Notes under the pieces: generated by a model
The model's input: the letters and a program-made list of their open reading frames with translations, nothing else
Database searches by the model: none
Told to the model about the DNA's origin: nothing
Translations under genes and position numbers: made by a program
In this document: positions 56,381 through 64,000 of the stretch, piece by piece
How positions within the stretch are numbered: position 1 is the first letter of the stretch
Layout of the letters: the number at the start of each line of letters is the position of its first letter
NCBI RefSeq assembly: GCF_014204815.1
Contig: NZ_JACHMC010000001.1
Location: forward strand, 1,302,001 to 1,366,000
Reading direction: 5' to 3'
Source: Micrococcus flavus
GTDB taxonomy: Bacteria > Actinomycetota > Actinomycetes > Actinomycetales > Micrococcaceae
DNA length: 64,000 bases

Positions 56381-58290
56381 TCGCGGCGCCGCAGCAGGCG
56401 CATCGCGTTCACGATGACCAGCAGCACGGACGCCTCGTGCACGAGCATGCCGACGGCCATCGTGACGCCGCCGGCGAAGACGCCGGCCAGCAGGGCCGCG
56501 ACGGTCACGAGGGAGATCGCGATGTTCTGCCGCATCACCCGCACCGTGCGCCGGGCCAGATTGAGGGCCTGCGGCAGCCGCTCGAGCCGGTCGCCCATCA
56601 GGGCGATGTCCGCGGTCTCGATGGCCACACCGGAGCCGGCCGCGCCCATGGCCACGCCGATGTCCGCCGTCGCCAGGGCCGGGGCGTCGTTGACACCGTC
56701 ACCGACCATCGCGACGACGCGGCCCTCGGCCTGCAGGGCCTCGATCGCCTCGAGCTTGTCCTGGGGCAGCAGGCCCGCCCGCACGTCGTCGACGCCCACC
56801 TGCCGGGCCACGGCCTGCGCGACGCCGGGCTGGTCGCCGGTCAGCATCACGACCTCGCGGACGCCGATCCCGTGCAGCGCTCGGATCATGCCCGCGGCCT
56901 CGGGCCGGAGGGTGTCTGCGACAGCGAGGACGCCGAGCGGGATGTCGTCGACGACGACCGCCACCGGGGTCCGGCCCGCCTCCGCGAGCTCGGCCGCGAC
57001 GGTCTCGACCCGGTCGGTCGCGGCCGGATCCACGCCGCGCTCGCGCAGCAGCGCCGCGTTGCCCACGGCGACGACGCGGCCGTCCACCTCTCCGGTGAGC
57101 CCGCGGCCGAGGACGACGTCCACATCGGTGGCCAGCGGGCCGTCCAGCAGGCCGCGGTCCCGGCCCGCCGCGACGACCGGCGCGGCCAACGGGTGGTCCG
57201 AGGCCGCCTCGAGCCGTGCGGCCCAGCGCAGCACCTCGCCCTCGGCCCCGGGCTCGAACGCGACGACGTCTGTCAGCTCGGGGGTGCCCGAGGTGAGGGT
57301 GCCGGTCTTGTCGACGGCGACGGCGTCGACCTTCGCGGAGCGCTCGAGGAACTCCCCTCCCTTGATGAGCACGCCGTCCTTGGCGCCGCGGCCGATCCCC
57401 GCCACGATCGCGACCGGGATGGAGATCACGAGGGCGCCCGGGCAGCCGATGACCAGCAGGGTCAGGGCCAGGGGGACGTCCCGCGTGATCAGACCGGTCG
57501 CGAAGGCCAGCACCATGATCGCCGGGGTATACCAGCGGGAGAAGCGGTCCATGAACCGTTGGGTCCGAGCGCGGGCCTCCTGCGCCGCCTCGACGCGGTG
57601 GATGATGCGCGCCAGCGTGGTGTCGACGCCCACGCCCCGCGCCTCCACCTGCAGCAGGCCTGCCGTGGCCACGGTGCCCGCGTACACGGTGTCGCCGTCG
57701 GTCTTCTCCGCCGGGATGGACTCGCCCGTGATGGATGCCTCGTCCACGGCGCCGACCCCGGTGAGCACCACGCCGTCCACGGGCACCCGGGCGCCGGCCT
57801 TGACGAGGACGGTCGCGCCGGGGGCCACCTCGTGGGCGGACACGGTGCGCTGCGTCCCGTCTGCGTCCACGACGACGGCGGTCTCGGGCGCCGTGGACAC
57901 GAGGTCCGCGAGCGCCGAACGAGTCTGAGACAGGGTCGCGTCCTCGAGGCCGTGGCCGAGGGCGAAGAGGAAGGTCACGGCGGCGGCCTCCCAGAAATTG
58001 CCGAGCAGGGACGCGCCGATCGCGGCGGTGGCGACGAGCAGGTCGATGCCGACGGTCTTCACCCGCAGGGCGGCGATCGCGTCGCGCGCGATCGGCAGGC
58101 CGGCCACGACGGCGGCGGCGAGCATCAGGCCCGCCGCCACGAGGTGTCCGGTCCCGTGGGCCAGCTGCTCGGGCGCCAGCACGAGCGAGACGGCGATCAG
58201 CAGGCCGGCCACCACGGGACGCCGCCAGCGGCGGGACAACGTGAACCGGGCACGAGGGCGGCCCGGACGTGTGACGGCGAGGGTGGACAT
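56296..58290 (-). CDS. Heavy-metal-translocating P1B-type ATPase
   Basis: 664 residues. Exports metal ions using ATP. The order is two N-terminal helix pairs, the actuator motif TGES in ASITGESIP, the transmembrane motif CPGALVISIP (CPG in place of the usual CPC), the phosphorylated D327 in DKTGTLT, the HP motif SDHPLAAP, and the hinge VGDGVNDAPAL. It lacks an N-terminal HMA domain, which is supplied by the separate small gene just upstream. The C-terminal 30 or so residues lie antisense to mhuD and look non-conserved. The metal is uncertain (Cu, Cd or Zn); the CPG motif makes Cu+ less certain. The start ATG at 58290 is 32 bp after the chaperone stop. Confidence 0.9.
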   Translation of the reverse strand: MSTLAVTRPGRPRARFTLSRRWRRPVVAGLLIAVSLVLAPEQLAHGTGHLVAAGLMLAAAVVAGLPIARDAIAALRVKTVGIDLLVATAAIGASLLGNFWEAAAVTFLFALGHGLEDATLSQTRSALADLVSTAPETAVVVDADGTQRTVSAHEVAPGATVLVKAGARVPVDGVVLTGVGAVDEASITGESIPAEKTDGDTVYAGTVATAGLLQVEARGVGVDTTLARIIHRVEAAQEARARTQRFMDRFSRWYTPAIMVLAFATGLITRDVPLALTLLVIGCPGALVISIPVAIVAGIGRGAKDGVLIKGGEFLERSAKVDAVAVDKTGTLTSGTPELTDVVAFEPGAEGEVLRWAARLEAASDHPLAAPVVAAGRDRGLLDGPLATDVDVVLGRGLTGEVDGRVVAVGNAALLRERGVDPAATDRVETVAAELAEAGRTPVAVVVDDIPLGVLAVADTLRPEAAGMIRALHGIGVREVVMLTGDQPGVAQAVARQVGVDDVRAGLLPQDKLEAIEALQAEGRVVAMVGDGVNDAPALATADIGVAMGAAGSGVAIETADIALMGDRLERLPQALNLARRTVRVMRQNIAISLVTVAALLAGVFAGGVTMAVGMLVHEASVLLVIVNAMRLLRRRDQPRSTTSNSSRSAPVATGAGRPPCSAA

Positions 58291-58322
58291 GGCGGACTCC
58301 GTTCGTCGGGGGCGGGGCGGTG

Positions 58323-58550
58323 TCAGAAGGCCGACGGCCGGGCGGTGTAGCCGACCTTGGCGACGGCCTCGACGAGGTCCTGGGCAGTGGTGGTCTGCGG
58401 GTCGTGGTCGACCTCGATGCGCTGGGTCTCGAAGTGGACCTGCGCGCCGGTCACGCCGGGCAGGGCGTCGAGGGCCTTCTCGATCTTCCGGACGCACGAG
58501 GGGCAGCTGAAGCCCTCGGCGCGGAGCAGGGTGTGCGTGGTGGCGGTCAT
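58323..58550 (-). CDS. Heavy-metal-associated (HMA) domain chaperone, CopZ-like
   Basis: 75 residues forming one HMA ferredoxin-like domain with the metal-binding motif GFSCPSC (C16, C19). GGAG lies 5 bases before the ATG at 58550; a GTG two codons upstream is possible. It would hand a metal ion to the ATPase encoded directly downstream. A Crp/Fnr-family gene is divergent, with an FNR-like box in the shared intergenic region. Confidence 0.88.
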   Translation of the reverse strand: MTATTHTLLRAEGFSCPSCVRKIEKALDALPGVTGAQVHFETQRIEVDHDPQTTTAQDLVEAVAKVGYTARPSAF

Positions 58551-58675
58551 GGTCACTCCTGTGGGTCGTCACCGGCGCGGCCGCCGATGGGGCTGAGCGG
58601 ACGGGGCGGGTGCCCGGTCCGATCCCCGTCCTCCGGGGATGTCACTGACGCTACGAAGGGGACGGCGGGCCCGCC

Positions 58676-58689
58676 TTGATCGCGGTCAA
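58676..58689. promoter_or_regulatory. FNR/Crp-like operator
   Basis: TTGATCGCGGTCAA matches the TTGAT-N4-ATCAA consensus at 9 of 10 positions. It lies 24 bases before the regulator's GTG and 126 bases from the HMA gene start, so it could serve both directions. Autoregulation is inferred. Confidence 0.6.
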
Positions 58690-58713
58690 GCTGCCGTGTG
58701 GGAGGCTGATGGC

Positions 58714-59415
58714 GTGCGTATGGACCTGCCCCTCGCCCCCGTGGATGAACCAGAGCCGTGCGCGGCCCGGGTCCCGCTGTTCACCGGGCTGGATCTGGAG
58801 CAGCTGCGTCGGGTCTCCGCCCTGGCGCGGCCGCTCGTGCTCGAGGCCGGCGATGCCCTGCACCTGGCCGGTGACCGCACGGACCGCCTGTGCGTCGTGC
58901 ACAGCGGCCGCCTGGCGCTGACGCTCGGCTCAGCGACCGGCCGGGAACGCGTGGTGCGGATGGTCGAGCCCGGGGACTCCGTGGGCGAGCACGAGTTCCT
59001 CACGGGCGAGCCGGCCCGGCACGGGGCGCGCGCCGTGGCCGCGACCCGCCTGTGCACCTTCTCCCACGCCGAGGTCGCCCGACTCCTGGCCGAGCATCCG
59101 GGCATCGGGGGACGCGTGATGCGGACGCTGGCCGTCCGCCTGGCCGAGGCTGAACAACGGCTGGCCCGGGAGCATCAGCCTGTCACCGCACGGATCGCCG
59201 GACATCTGCTCGGCCTGCCGGCCCTCCGGGACGAGGCCGACCTCGTCGTGGTGCTGACCGCGCCGAAGAAGGACGTCGCCTCGCTGCTGGGCACCACCCC
59301 CGAGGCGTTCAGCCGCGGGCTGCGCCGCCTCGCCGACGACGGCCTGATCGCCATGGAGGGCCCGCGGGTGGCGCTGCTGGACCCGGATGCGCTGGAGGCC
59401 CTCGCCGCGGAATGA
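58714..59415 (+). CDS. Crp/Fnr-family transcriptional regulator
   Basis: 233 residues. The N-terminal cyclic-nucleotide-binding-type jelly roll (PLFTGLDLEQLRRVSALARP, GDSVGEHEFLTGEPARHG) is followed by a dimer helix and a C-terminal winged helix with TAPKKDVASLLGTTPEAFSR as the recognition region. Only three cysteines are present, not the four needed for an FNR-type 4Fe–4S cluster, so it is more likely a Crp-like or thiol-based sensor. The GTG at 58714 has GGAGG 8 bases upstream; an ATG two codons later is the alternative. It is divergent from the metal-export genes with an FNR-like palindrome in its leader. Confidence 0.85.
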   Translation: MRMDLPLAPVDEPEPCAARVPLFTGLDLEQLRRVSALARPLVLEAGDALHLAGDRTDRLCVVHSGRLALTLGSATGRERVVRMVEPGDSVGEHEFLTGEPARHGARAVAATRLCTFSHAEVARLLAEHPGIGGRVMRTLAVRLAEAEQRLAREHQPVTARIAGHLLGLPALRDEADLVVVLTAPKKDVASLLGTTPEAFSRGLRRLADDGLIAMEGPRVALLDPDALEALAAE

Positions 59416-59442
59416 CGACCGTGGTCGTGATGTCCCCGGCGG

Positions 59443-59448
59443 TAGGCT
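59443..59448 (+). promoter_or_regulatory. Probable -10 element of def–apt
   Basis: TAGGCT on the plus strand, about 60 bases before the def ATG. The -35 is not clear. Confidence 0.4.
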
Positions 59449-59509
59449 GGGGACTCCCCCGTCCCCCTACCCACGCAGGCCCGTAGCCCGGGCCGGGAAG
59501 CGCAGCGCC

Positions 59510-60130
59510 ATGGCCTCCATCCGTCCCATCACCGTCTACGGCGAGCCCGTGCTGCACAGGCGCGCGGCCGAGGTGGAGGTGATCGACGACGAGATCCGCG
59601 AGCTGATCGAGGACATGTACGTGACGCAGGACGCCGCCCGTGGCGTCGGGCTGGCCGCGCCGCAGGTGGGCGTGGGCCTGCGGATCTTCACGTGGACCTT
59701 CCCCGACACGCAGGACGCCCCGACCGTGGGCCACGTGATCAACCCGATCCTGACCTACCTCGCCAAGCCCGCCCAGGGCGACCCGGACCCCCACGAGGAC
59801 ACCGAGGGATGCCTCTCCGTCCCCGGCCACGGCTTCCCGCTGCTGCGCTCGGACCACGTGCGCGTCACCGGCCAGCGCGTGGACGGCGAGGCGATCGACT
59901 TCGAGGCCCGCGGCTGGTTCGCGCGCATCATGCAGCACGAGTACGACCACCTCAACGGCACCCTCTACGTCAACCGGCTCGAGGGCAAGTGGCAGCGGCG
60001 CTGGAAGCGCGCGCAGCGGGCCGAGCGTCTGAACGCGCCCGGCGTGACCTGGCTGCCGGGCTCCGACCCGGACCCGTTCGGCCACGACGCCGAGGACCAC
60101 GAGCACGACCACGAGGACGACGCGCGGTGA
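59510..60130 (+). CDS. def: Peptide deformylase
   Basis: Removes the formyl group from N-terminal methionine of new proteins. 206 residues. The three motifs are GVGLAAPQVG, EGCLSVPG (metal-ligand Cys) and HEYDHLNG (two His ligands and catalytic Glu). The C-terminus has a His/Asp/Glu-rich tail (HDAEDHEHDHEDDAR), which is unusual and may bind metal. The stop overlaps the apt GTG by 4 bases, so the two form an operon. Confidence 0.94.
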   Translation: MASIRPITVYGEPVLHRRAAEVEVIDDEIRELIEDMYVTQDAARGVGLAAPQVGVGLRIFTWTFPDTQDAPTVGHVINPILTYLAKPAQGDPDPHEDTEGCLSVPGHGFPLLRSDHVRVTGQRVDGEAIDFEARGWFARIMQHEYDHLNGTLYVNRLEGKWQRRWKRAQRAERLNAPGVTWLPGSDPDPFGHDAEDHEHDHEDDAR

Positions 60131-60711
60131 CCGGCCCCGCCGACCCCGGGGCGGTGCGCCTCACCGCCCCCGCGGCCGCCCTCCCGGCACCCCGGCGTGC
60201 GGCCCTCGAGCGCGCCGCGGCCCTGTTCCGTGCCGTGCCCGACTTCCCCGCCCCCGGCGTCGTCTTCCAGGACGTCACGCCCGTCCTCGCCGACCCGGCC
60301 GCCCTGCGCGCGGTGGTGGAGGAGATGATCGCCCCGTACGCCGGCCGGTTCGACGCCGTGGCCGGCCTGGACGCCCGCGGCTTCCTCCTGGCCGGCTTCG
60401 CGGCCGCGCTGACGGACACGGGCGTGCTCCCCCTGCGGAAGGCGGGCAAGCTCCCGGTGACCGCGGGGCACGTGGCCTACGAGCTGGAGTACGGCAGCGC
60501 CGCCCTCGAGGCGTCCCCCGAGCTGGCCGTGCCCGGCCTGCGCGTCCTGGTGCTCGACGACGTCCTCGCCACCGGGGGCACCCTCGCCGCCGCCCACGAG
60601 CTGATCGCCGCGTGCGGCGCCGAGGTCGCGGGCTCCGCCGTCGTGCTGGAGGTGGCCGGCCTGGACGGCCGCGACCGCGTGCCGGAGGCCCTGGCGCTGT
60701 TCGCCGCCTGA
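60127..60711 (+). CDS. apt: Adenine phosphoribosyltransferase
   Basis: Makes AMP from adenine and PRPP (purine salvage). 194 residues. The N-terminal substrate region is PDFPAPGVVFQDVTPVLAD, the PRPP motif is VLVLDDVLATGGT, and the flexible-loop region contains LPLRKAGKLP. GTG start in a GTGA overlap with def. A terminator hairpin follows. Confidence 0.93.
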   Translation: MTGPADPGAVRLTAPAAALPAPRRAALERAAALFRAVPDFPAPGVVFQDVTPVLADPAALRAVVEEMIAPYAGRFDAVAGLDARGFLLAGFAAALTDTGVLPLRKAGKLPVTAGHVAYELEYGSAALEASPELAVPGLRVLVLDDVLATGGTLAAAHELIAACGAEVAGSAVVLEVAGLDGRDRVPEALALFAA

Positions 60712-60745
60712 CCCCGCCGCAGGTCCGCGCCCGACTCCGGACGCG

Positions 60746-60782
60746 CCGCGGCCCCGCCACCGGAGAGGCGACGGGGCCGCGG
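60746..60782. terminator. Bidirectional hairpin terminator between apt and gap
   Basis: CCGCGGCCCCG (60746–60756) pairs exactly with CGGGGCCGCGG (60772–60782), between two convergent genes. Confidence 0.7.
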
Positions 60783-60814
60783 TGCGCCGGCTCCCCCTGG
60801 GGAGCCTGGCCCGG

Positions 60815-62260
60815 TCAGGCCTGCGGGAAGGCGGGGACCTGCTGGCCCGCCATCGTCTCCGCGACGCGGATCACCTGGTGGGAGTAGCCGTACTCGTTGT
60901 CGTACCAGACGTACAGGATGGCGTTGCGGCCCTCGTTGTTGACGAGGGTGGCGAGGCCGTCCACCACGCCGGCACGGTCGGAGCCGACGAAGTCGGTGGA
61001 CACGACCTCCGGGGAGTCGACGTAGCCGACCTGGCCGCGCAGCGCGCCCGTGAGGGACTCCCGCTTGAGGCGGTCGTTCAGCTCCTCCACGGTGGCGGGC
61101 TTCTGCAGGGCCAGGTTGAGGATGGCCATGGACACGTCCGGGGTGGGGACGCGGATGGCGTTGCCGGAGAGCTTGCCCTTGAGCTCGGGCAGGGCCTTGG
61201 CCACGGCCTTGGCGGCGCCGGTCTCGGTGAGCACCATGTTCATCCCGGCGGCGCGGCCACGACGGGCGCCCTTGTGGAAGTTGTCCACGAGGTTCTGGTC
61301 GTTGGTGTAGGCGTGCACGGTCTCCACGTGGCCGTGGTCGATGCCGTAGTCATCCTGGATGACCTTGAGCACCGGGGTGATGCCGTTGGTGGTGCAGGAG
61401 GCCGCCGAGATGATGGTGTCCTGGGGCGTGATGTCGTCCGAGTTCACGCCGAACACGATGTTCTTCATCTCGCCCTTGCCCGGGGCGGTCAGCAGGACCT
61501 TCGCGGCGCCCTTGGCCTGCAGGTGCTGGGACAGGCCCTCGTCGTCGCGCCAGCGTCCGGTGTTGTCGATCACCAGGGCGTCCTGGATGCCGTAGGAGGT
61601 GTAGTCCACGGAGGTCGGGTCGGACGAGTAGATGACCTGGATCTCGGTGCCGTTGGCCGTGATGACCTCGCGCTCCTCGTCCACGGTGATGGTGCCCTCG
61701 AACGGGCCGTGGATGGAGTCGCGGCGCAGCAGCGAGGCGCGCTTGACCAGGTCGTCCTCGGAGTTCTTGCGCACGACGACGGCGCGCAGGCGCAGCTTGG
61801 ACCCGCCCCCGGCGTGGTCCAGGAGGATGCGGGCCAGGAGGCGCCCGATGCGGCCGAAGCCGTAGAGCACCACGTCCTGCTGCTGGCCGAGCCCCTCGCC
61901 GGACTTGCCCGTGACGTCCCCCAGCTCGGCGTCGAGGAAGGCCTGCACGTCCTGGCCGGAGGCCGTGTGCTTCCTGGCCAGCTCGGCCAGGTCCACGCTC
62001 GCGGCGCCCAGATCCATGCCGGCCATGGCCTCCACGAGCGGGTAGGTGGCCTCCACGCTCAGCGGGCCGTCCTGCACGCGGCGGGCGTAGCGGTGCGCCT
62101 TGATGATGTCGATCACGCCGCGGTTCACGAGGGAGCGCCCGTAGATCGAGGTGACCACGTTGTGCTCGCGGTACAGGGTGCCCAGCAGGGGGACCATCTT
62201 CTCCGCGAGCTTCTGCTGCGTATTCCACTCGGGGGTCTGGGTCGGGGCGGTGTCTGCCAC
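60815..62260 (-). CDS. gap: Glyceraldehyde-3-phosphate dehydrogenase, long form
   Basis: Oxidises glyceraldehyde-3-phosphate with phosphate and NAD(P). 481 residues, about 140 more than the standard glycolytic enzyme: an N-terminal helical extension of roughly 130 residues precedes the Rossmann motif YGFGRIGR. The catalytic cysteine is in SAASCTTNG. This long variant occurs in many Actinobacteria. The GTG start at 62260 has GGAAGGA 5 bases upstream; an open frame beyond it runs into the rnpB promoter and was rejected. TAGAAT upstream is the likely -10. Confidence 0.92.
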   Translation of the reverse strand: MADTAPTQTPEWNTQQKLAEKMVPLLGTLYREHNVVTSIYGRSLVNRGVIDIIKAHRYARRVQDGPLSVEATYPLVEAMAGMDLGAASVDLAELARKHTASGQDVQAFLDAELGDVTGKSGEGLGQQQDVVLYGFGRIGRLLARILLDHAGGGSKLRLRAVVVRKNSEDDLVKRASLLRRDSIHGPFEGTITVDEEREVITANGTEIQVIYSSDPTSVDYTSYGIQDALVIDNTGRWRDDEGLSQHLQAKGAAKVLLTAPGKGEMKNIVFGVNSDDITPQDTIISAASCTTNGITPVLKVIQDDYGIDHGHVETVHAYTNDQNLVDNFHKGARRGRAAGMNMVLTETGAAKAVAKALPELKGKLSGNAIRVPTPDVSMAILNLALQKPATVEELNDRLKRESLTGALRGQVGYVDSPEVVSTDFVGSDRAGVVDGLATLVNNEGRNAILYVWYDNEYGYSHQVIRVAETMAGQQVPAFPQA

Positions 62261-62336
62261 GGGAGTCCTTCCTGAAAGCCTGAGGGGCCCGTCCGGGGAT
62301 GGCCCGTCCGGGACCTCGTCGTCCACGGACGGCGCC

Positions 62337-62342
62337 ATTCTA
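62337..62342 (-). promoter_or_regulatory. Probable -10 element of gap
   Basis: TAGAAT on the minus strand, about 77 bases before the gap GTG. Divergent from the rnpB promoter 60 bp away. Confidence 0.5.
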
Positions 62343-62400
62343 TGCGGAGCCCGTCCGGCGCGGGCGTGCGCGTCCGGCCCGGACGCGCGCGCCGCCCGCG

Positions 62401-62406
62401 TACACT
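62401..62406 (+). promoter_or_regulatory. Probable -10 element of rnpB
   Basis: TACACT seven bases before the first paired base of RNase P RNA. Confidence 0.5.
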
Positions 62407-62413
62407 GGCGGGC

Positions 62414-62801
62414 GGGACGGACCGGCGGACGGCCGCGTGCCCGCCCTTCACGGAGCGGGTGCGAGGAAAGTCCGGGCACCGCAGAGCAGGATGGTGGACA
62501 ACATCCACCCGGGGTGACCCGCGGGCCAGTGCAACAGAGAGCAGACCGCCTCCGCGCCTCGTGCGCGGCGGTGAGGGTGAAACGGTGGTGTAAGAGACCA
62601 CCAGCGGCCCCGGTGACGGGGCCGGCTCGGTAAACCCCATCCGGTGCAAGGCCGAACAGGACGCGTCATGAGGGCTGCTCGCCCCAGCGTCCGGGTTGGC
62701 CGCTCGAGCCCGTCAGTGATGGCGGGCCCAGATGGATGGCCGTCACCTCGTCCGCGGCGACGCGGCGAGGCACAGAACCCGGCTTACAGCCGGTCCGTCC
62801 C
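62414..62801 (+). ncRNA. rnpB: RNase P RNA (class A)
   Basis: Catalytic RNA of RNase P, which trims tRNA 5' leaders. The conserved GAGGAAAGTCCGGGC block and the 3' ACAGAACCCGGCTTACAG block are both present. The 5' end GGGACGGACCGGC (62414–62426) pairs perfectly with GCCGGTCCGTCCC (62789–62801), forming P1 and setting both ends. About 388 nt, normal for GC-rich bacteria. Confidence 0.95.
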
Positions 62802-62846
62802 CTCGCCCGACGCCACCACACAGCCGCGCGGTGGCGGCCGGCGGTC

Positions 62847-63155
62847 TCAGAGGTCGTCGTCGTCCGCCCGCTCGAAGTCGAGGACGTAGACGTGGTCGGT
62901 CTCGTCCCGGGCCACGAGGCGGTACCCGTAGGACTCCCCGATCCGCACGAGGCGGGCCGGGGTGGGCCGGCGGCGGTCCTTCGGCCACTCGAGGCGCGCG
63001 CTCGGGGTCCCCGTGAACGTGCGCTCGCGCAGGCGGCGCTCGAGGTCCGACTCCTCGTGGTTCCGCCCGCTCGAGCGCACGCCCAGCCAGAAGGCCAGCC
63101 CCACCACCAGCAGGACCGCCGGGAACACCCAGGCGTACACGTCCATCGCGTCCAT
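62847..63155 (-). CDS. Small single-pass membrane protein of unknown function
   Basis: 102 residues. One N-terminal transmembrane segment (YAWVFPAVLLVVGLAFWLGV) is followed by a charged cytosolic region with RLLRERTF-like basic helix and a beta-rich end (YGYRLVARDETDHVYVLDFE), finishing in acidic residues DDDDL. GGAAGGATCC precedes the ATG at 63155, which was preferred to a start further upstream. Not recognised. Convergent with rnpB. Confidence 0.65.
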   Translation of the reverse strand: MDAMDVYAWVFPAVLLVVGLAFWLGVRSSGRNHEESDLERRLRERTFTGTPSARLEWPKDRRRPTPARLVRIGESYGYRLVARDETDHVYVLDFERADDDDL

Positions 63156-63262
63156 CTGCGGATCCTTCCGGTCGTCGGCGCCGGCCGGGTCGTCGGGGCG
63201 CACGGGTCCACCCTGCCAGGACCGCGCCCGGAGTGCACGACGGCCCGCCCTAGGGTGGAGGG

Positions 63263-64000
63263 ATGCTGATCCTGCTCCCGCCCTCCGAGGGCAAGACCGC
63301 CCCCCGCTCCGGCGCGCTCCTGGACCTGGACGCGCTCTCCCTCGGCGGCGCCGAGGCCGTCACGGCCGCCCGCCGGGAGCTGCTGGCACGGCTGGCCGAG
63401 GTCTCGGCCCGGGTCGATGCGCCGGCCCTCCTGGGCGTGGGCGCCTCCCTCGCGGACGAGGTCGCGGCCAACACGCGTCTGGACTCGGCACCCGCCGCCC
63501 CGGGGCGCCGGGTCTACACGGGCGTGCTGTTCGAGGCGCTCGACTTCACCTCCCTGTCCCCCGCGGCCCGGCGCCGGGCGGGCACGGACGTCCTCATCTC
63601 CTCCGCGCTCTTCGGGGCGACGACGCCGGCCGACCGCATCCCCGCGTACCGCCTCCCCATCGGGGCGCGCCTGCCGGGGATGCCCGGCCTGGCCGCGTGG
63701 TGGCGGCCGGTCCTCACCCCGGTCCTGGACGCGTATGCCGAATCCCGCGGCGGCCCCGTGGTGGACTGCCGCTCGGGCGGGTACGCCGCACAGTGGCGGG
63801 CGCCGGCCGAGCGCACGCTCACGGTGGACGTGTTCCAGCTGCGCGGCGGCGAGCCCACCGTGGTCTCGCACCACGCCAAGCACACCCGCGGCCTCGTGGC
63901 GCGGGCGCTGCTCGATGCCGGACCCCGCGCGGCGGGCACGCTGGAGCGGGCGGCCGACGTCGTCGCCCGGGCCGGCGCCGCGGACGGGCCGCACCCGTGG
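63263..64000 (+). CDS. yaaA: YaaA-family peroxide-stress protein, 3' end beyond window
   Basis: Member of the UPF0246/YaaA family, which lowers free iron and DNA damage during H2O2 stress in E. coli. It begins with the signature LILLPPSEGKT, then YTGVLFEALDF, ISSALFGATTPADRIPAYRL and a DCRSGGY motif. About 246 residues are visible and the frame is open at the window end; the family is about 250–260 residues. TAGGGT ends 6 bases before the ATG, suggesting a leaderless transcript. Confidence 0.88.
   Translation, partial: MLILLPPSEGKTAPRSGALLDLDALSLGGAEAVTAARRELLARLAEVSARVDAPALLGVGASLADEVAANTRLDSAPAAPGRRVYTGVLFEALDFTSLSPAARRRAGTDVLISSALFGATTPADRIPAYRLPIGARLPGMPGLAAWWRPVLTPVLDAYAESRGGPVVDCRSGGYAAQWRAPAERTLTVDVFQLRGGEPTVVSHHAKHTRGLVARALLDAGPRAAGTLERAADVVARAGAADGPHPW

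Noticed and set aside
62261-62479. N-terminal extension of GAPDH
   Set aside because: It crosses the likely gap promoter and the rnpB promoter region; GTG 62260 has a good ribosome-binding site.

Overview
The window is a stretch of chromosome from a very GC-rich actinobacterium, most likely a Micrococcus or close Micrococcaceae relative. The evidence is the extreme G/C bias at third codon positions, the tig–clpP–clpP–clpX order, actinobacterial-type RpiB, a long GAPDH, MptB-type mannosyltransferases, and a T-box leader with an actinobacterial stem I in front of ileS. Species is an inference.

Positions 1–37,515 are mostly core chromosome. folC and a eukaryote-like ileS form a minus-strand operon behind a T-box leader. 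They are followed by a DinB/TIGR03085 protein, an SDR, valS, a 2H phosphoesterase, a frameshifted photolyase-like gene, a DsbA-like protein, clpX, two clpP genes and tig. Next come tRNA-Pro, a second SDR, tRNA-Gly, a secreted protein, nei, rpiB, pepN, an OsmC–truncated-haemoglobin fusion, tesB, ettA, ssb and tRNA-Arg. A lipoglycan-type mannosyltransferase operon (two MptB-like proteins and one GT87), orn and tRNA-His close this part.

Positions 37,516–about 55,296 are a genomic island immediately after tRNA-His, visibly lower in GC than its surroundings. Its left end is scarred: a decayed large serine recombinase is fused to the 3' half of an alpha/beta hydrolase gene. A small HTH gene follows, then a complete type 1 BREX anti-phage operon: brxA, brxB, brxC, pglX, a DUF1016 PDDEXK nuclease, pglZ and brxL. 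Nearly all of these genes are translationally coupled by 4–8 bp overlaps. A SIR2-like gene coupled to brxL is cut by an IS3-family element whose other end cuts an HTH gene. No target-site duplication is visible, which suggests an IS-mediated deletion.

Positions 55,297–64,000 return to core-like sequence. There is an MFS pseudogene at the island edge, a MhuD-like haem-degrading enzyme and a metal P-type ATPase with its HMA chaperone. A divergent Crp/Fnr regulator carries an FNR-like box in its leader. Then come def–apt, gap, the RNase P RNA gene, a small membrane protein and yaaA, which runs off the window.

The most interesting points are the BREX island with its embedded nuclease and disrupted SIR2 partner, the composition patch in pglX, the similar patch in ileS, and the OsmC–globin fusion. 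Positions, motifs and overlaps were read from the sequence. Family names rest on recalled family features, not on a database search.
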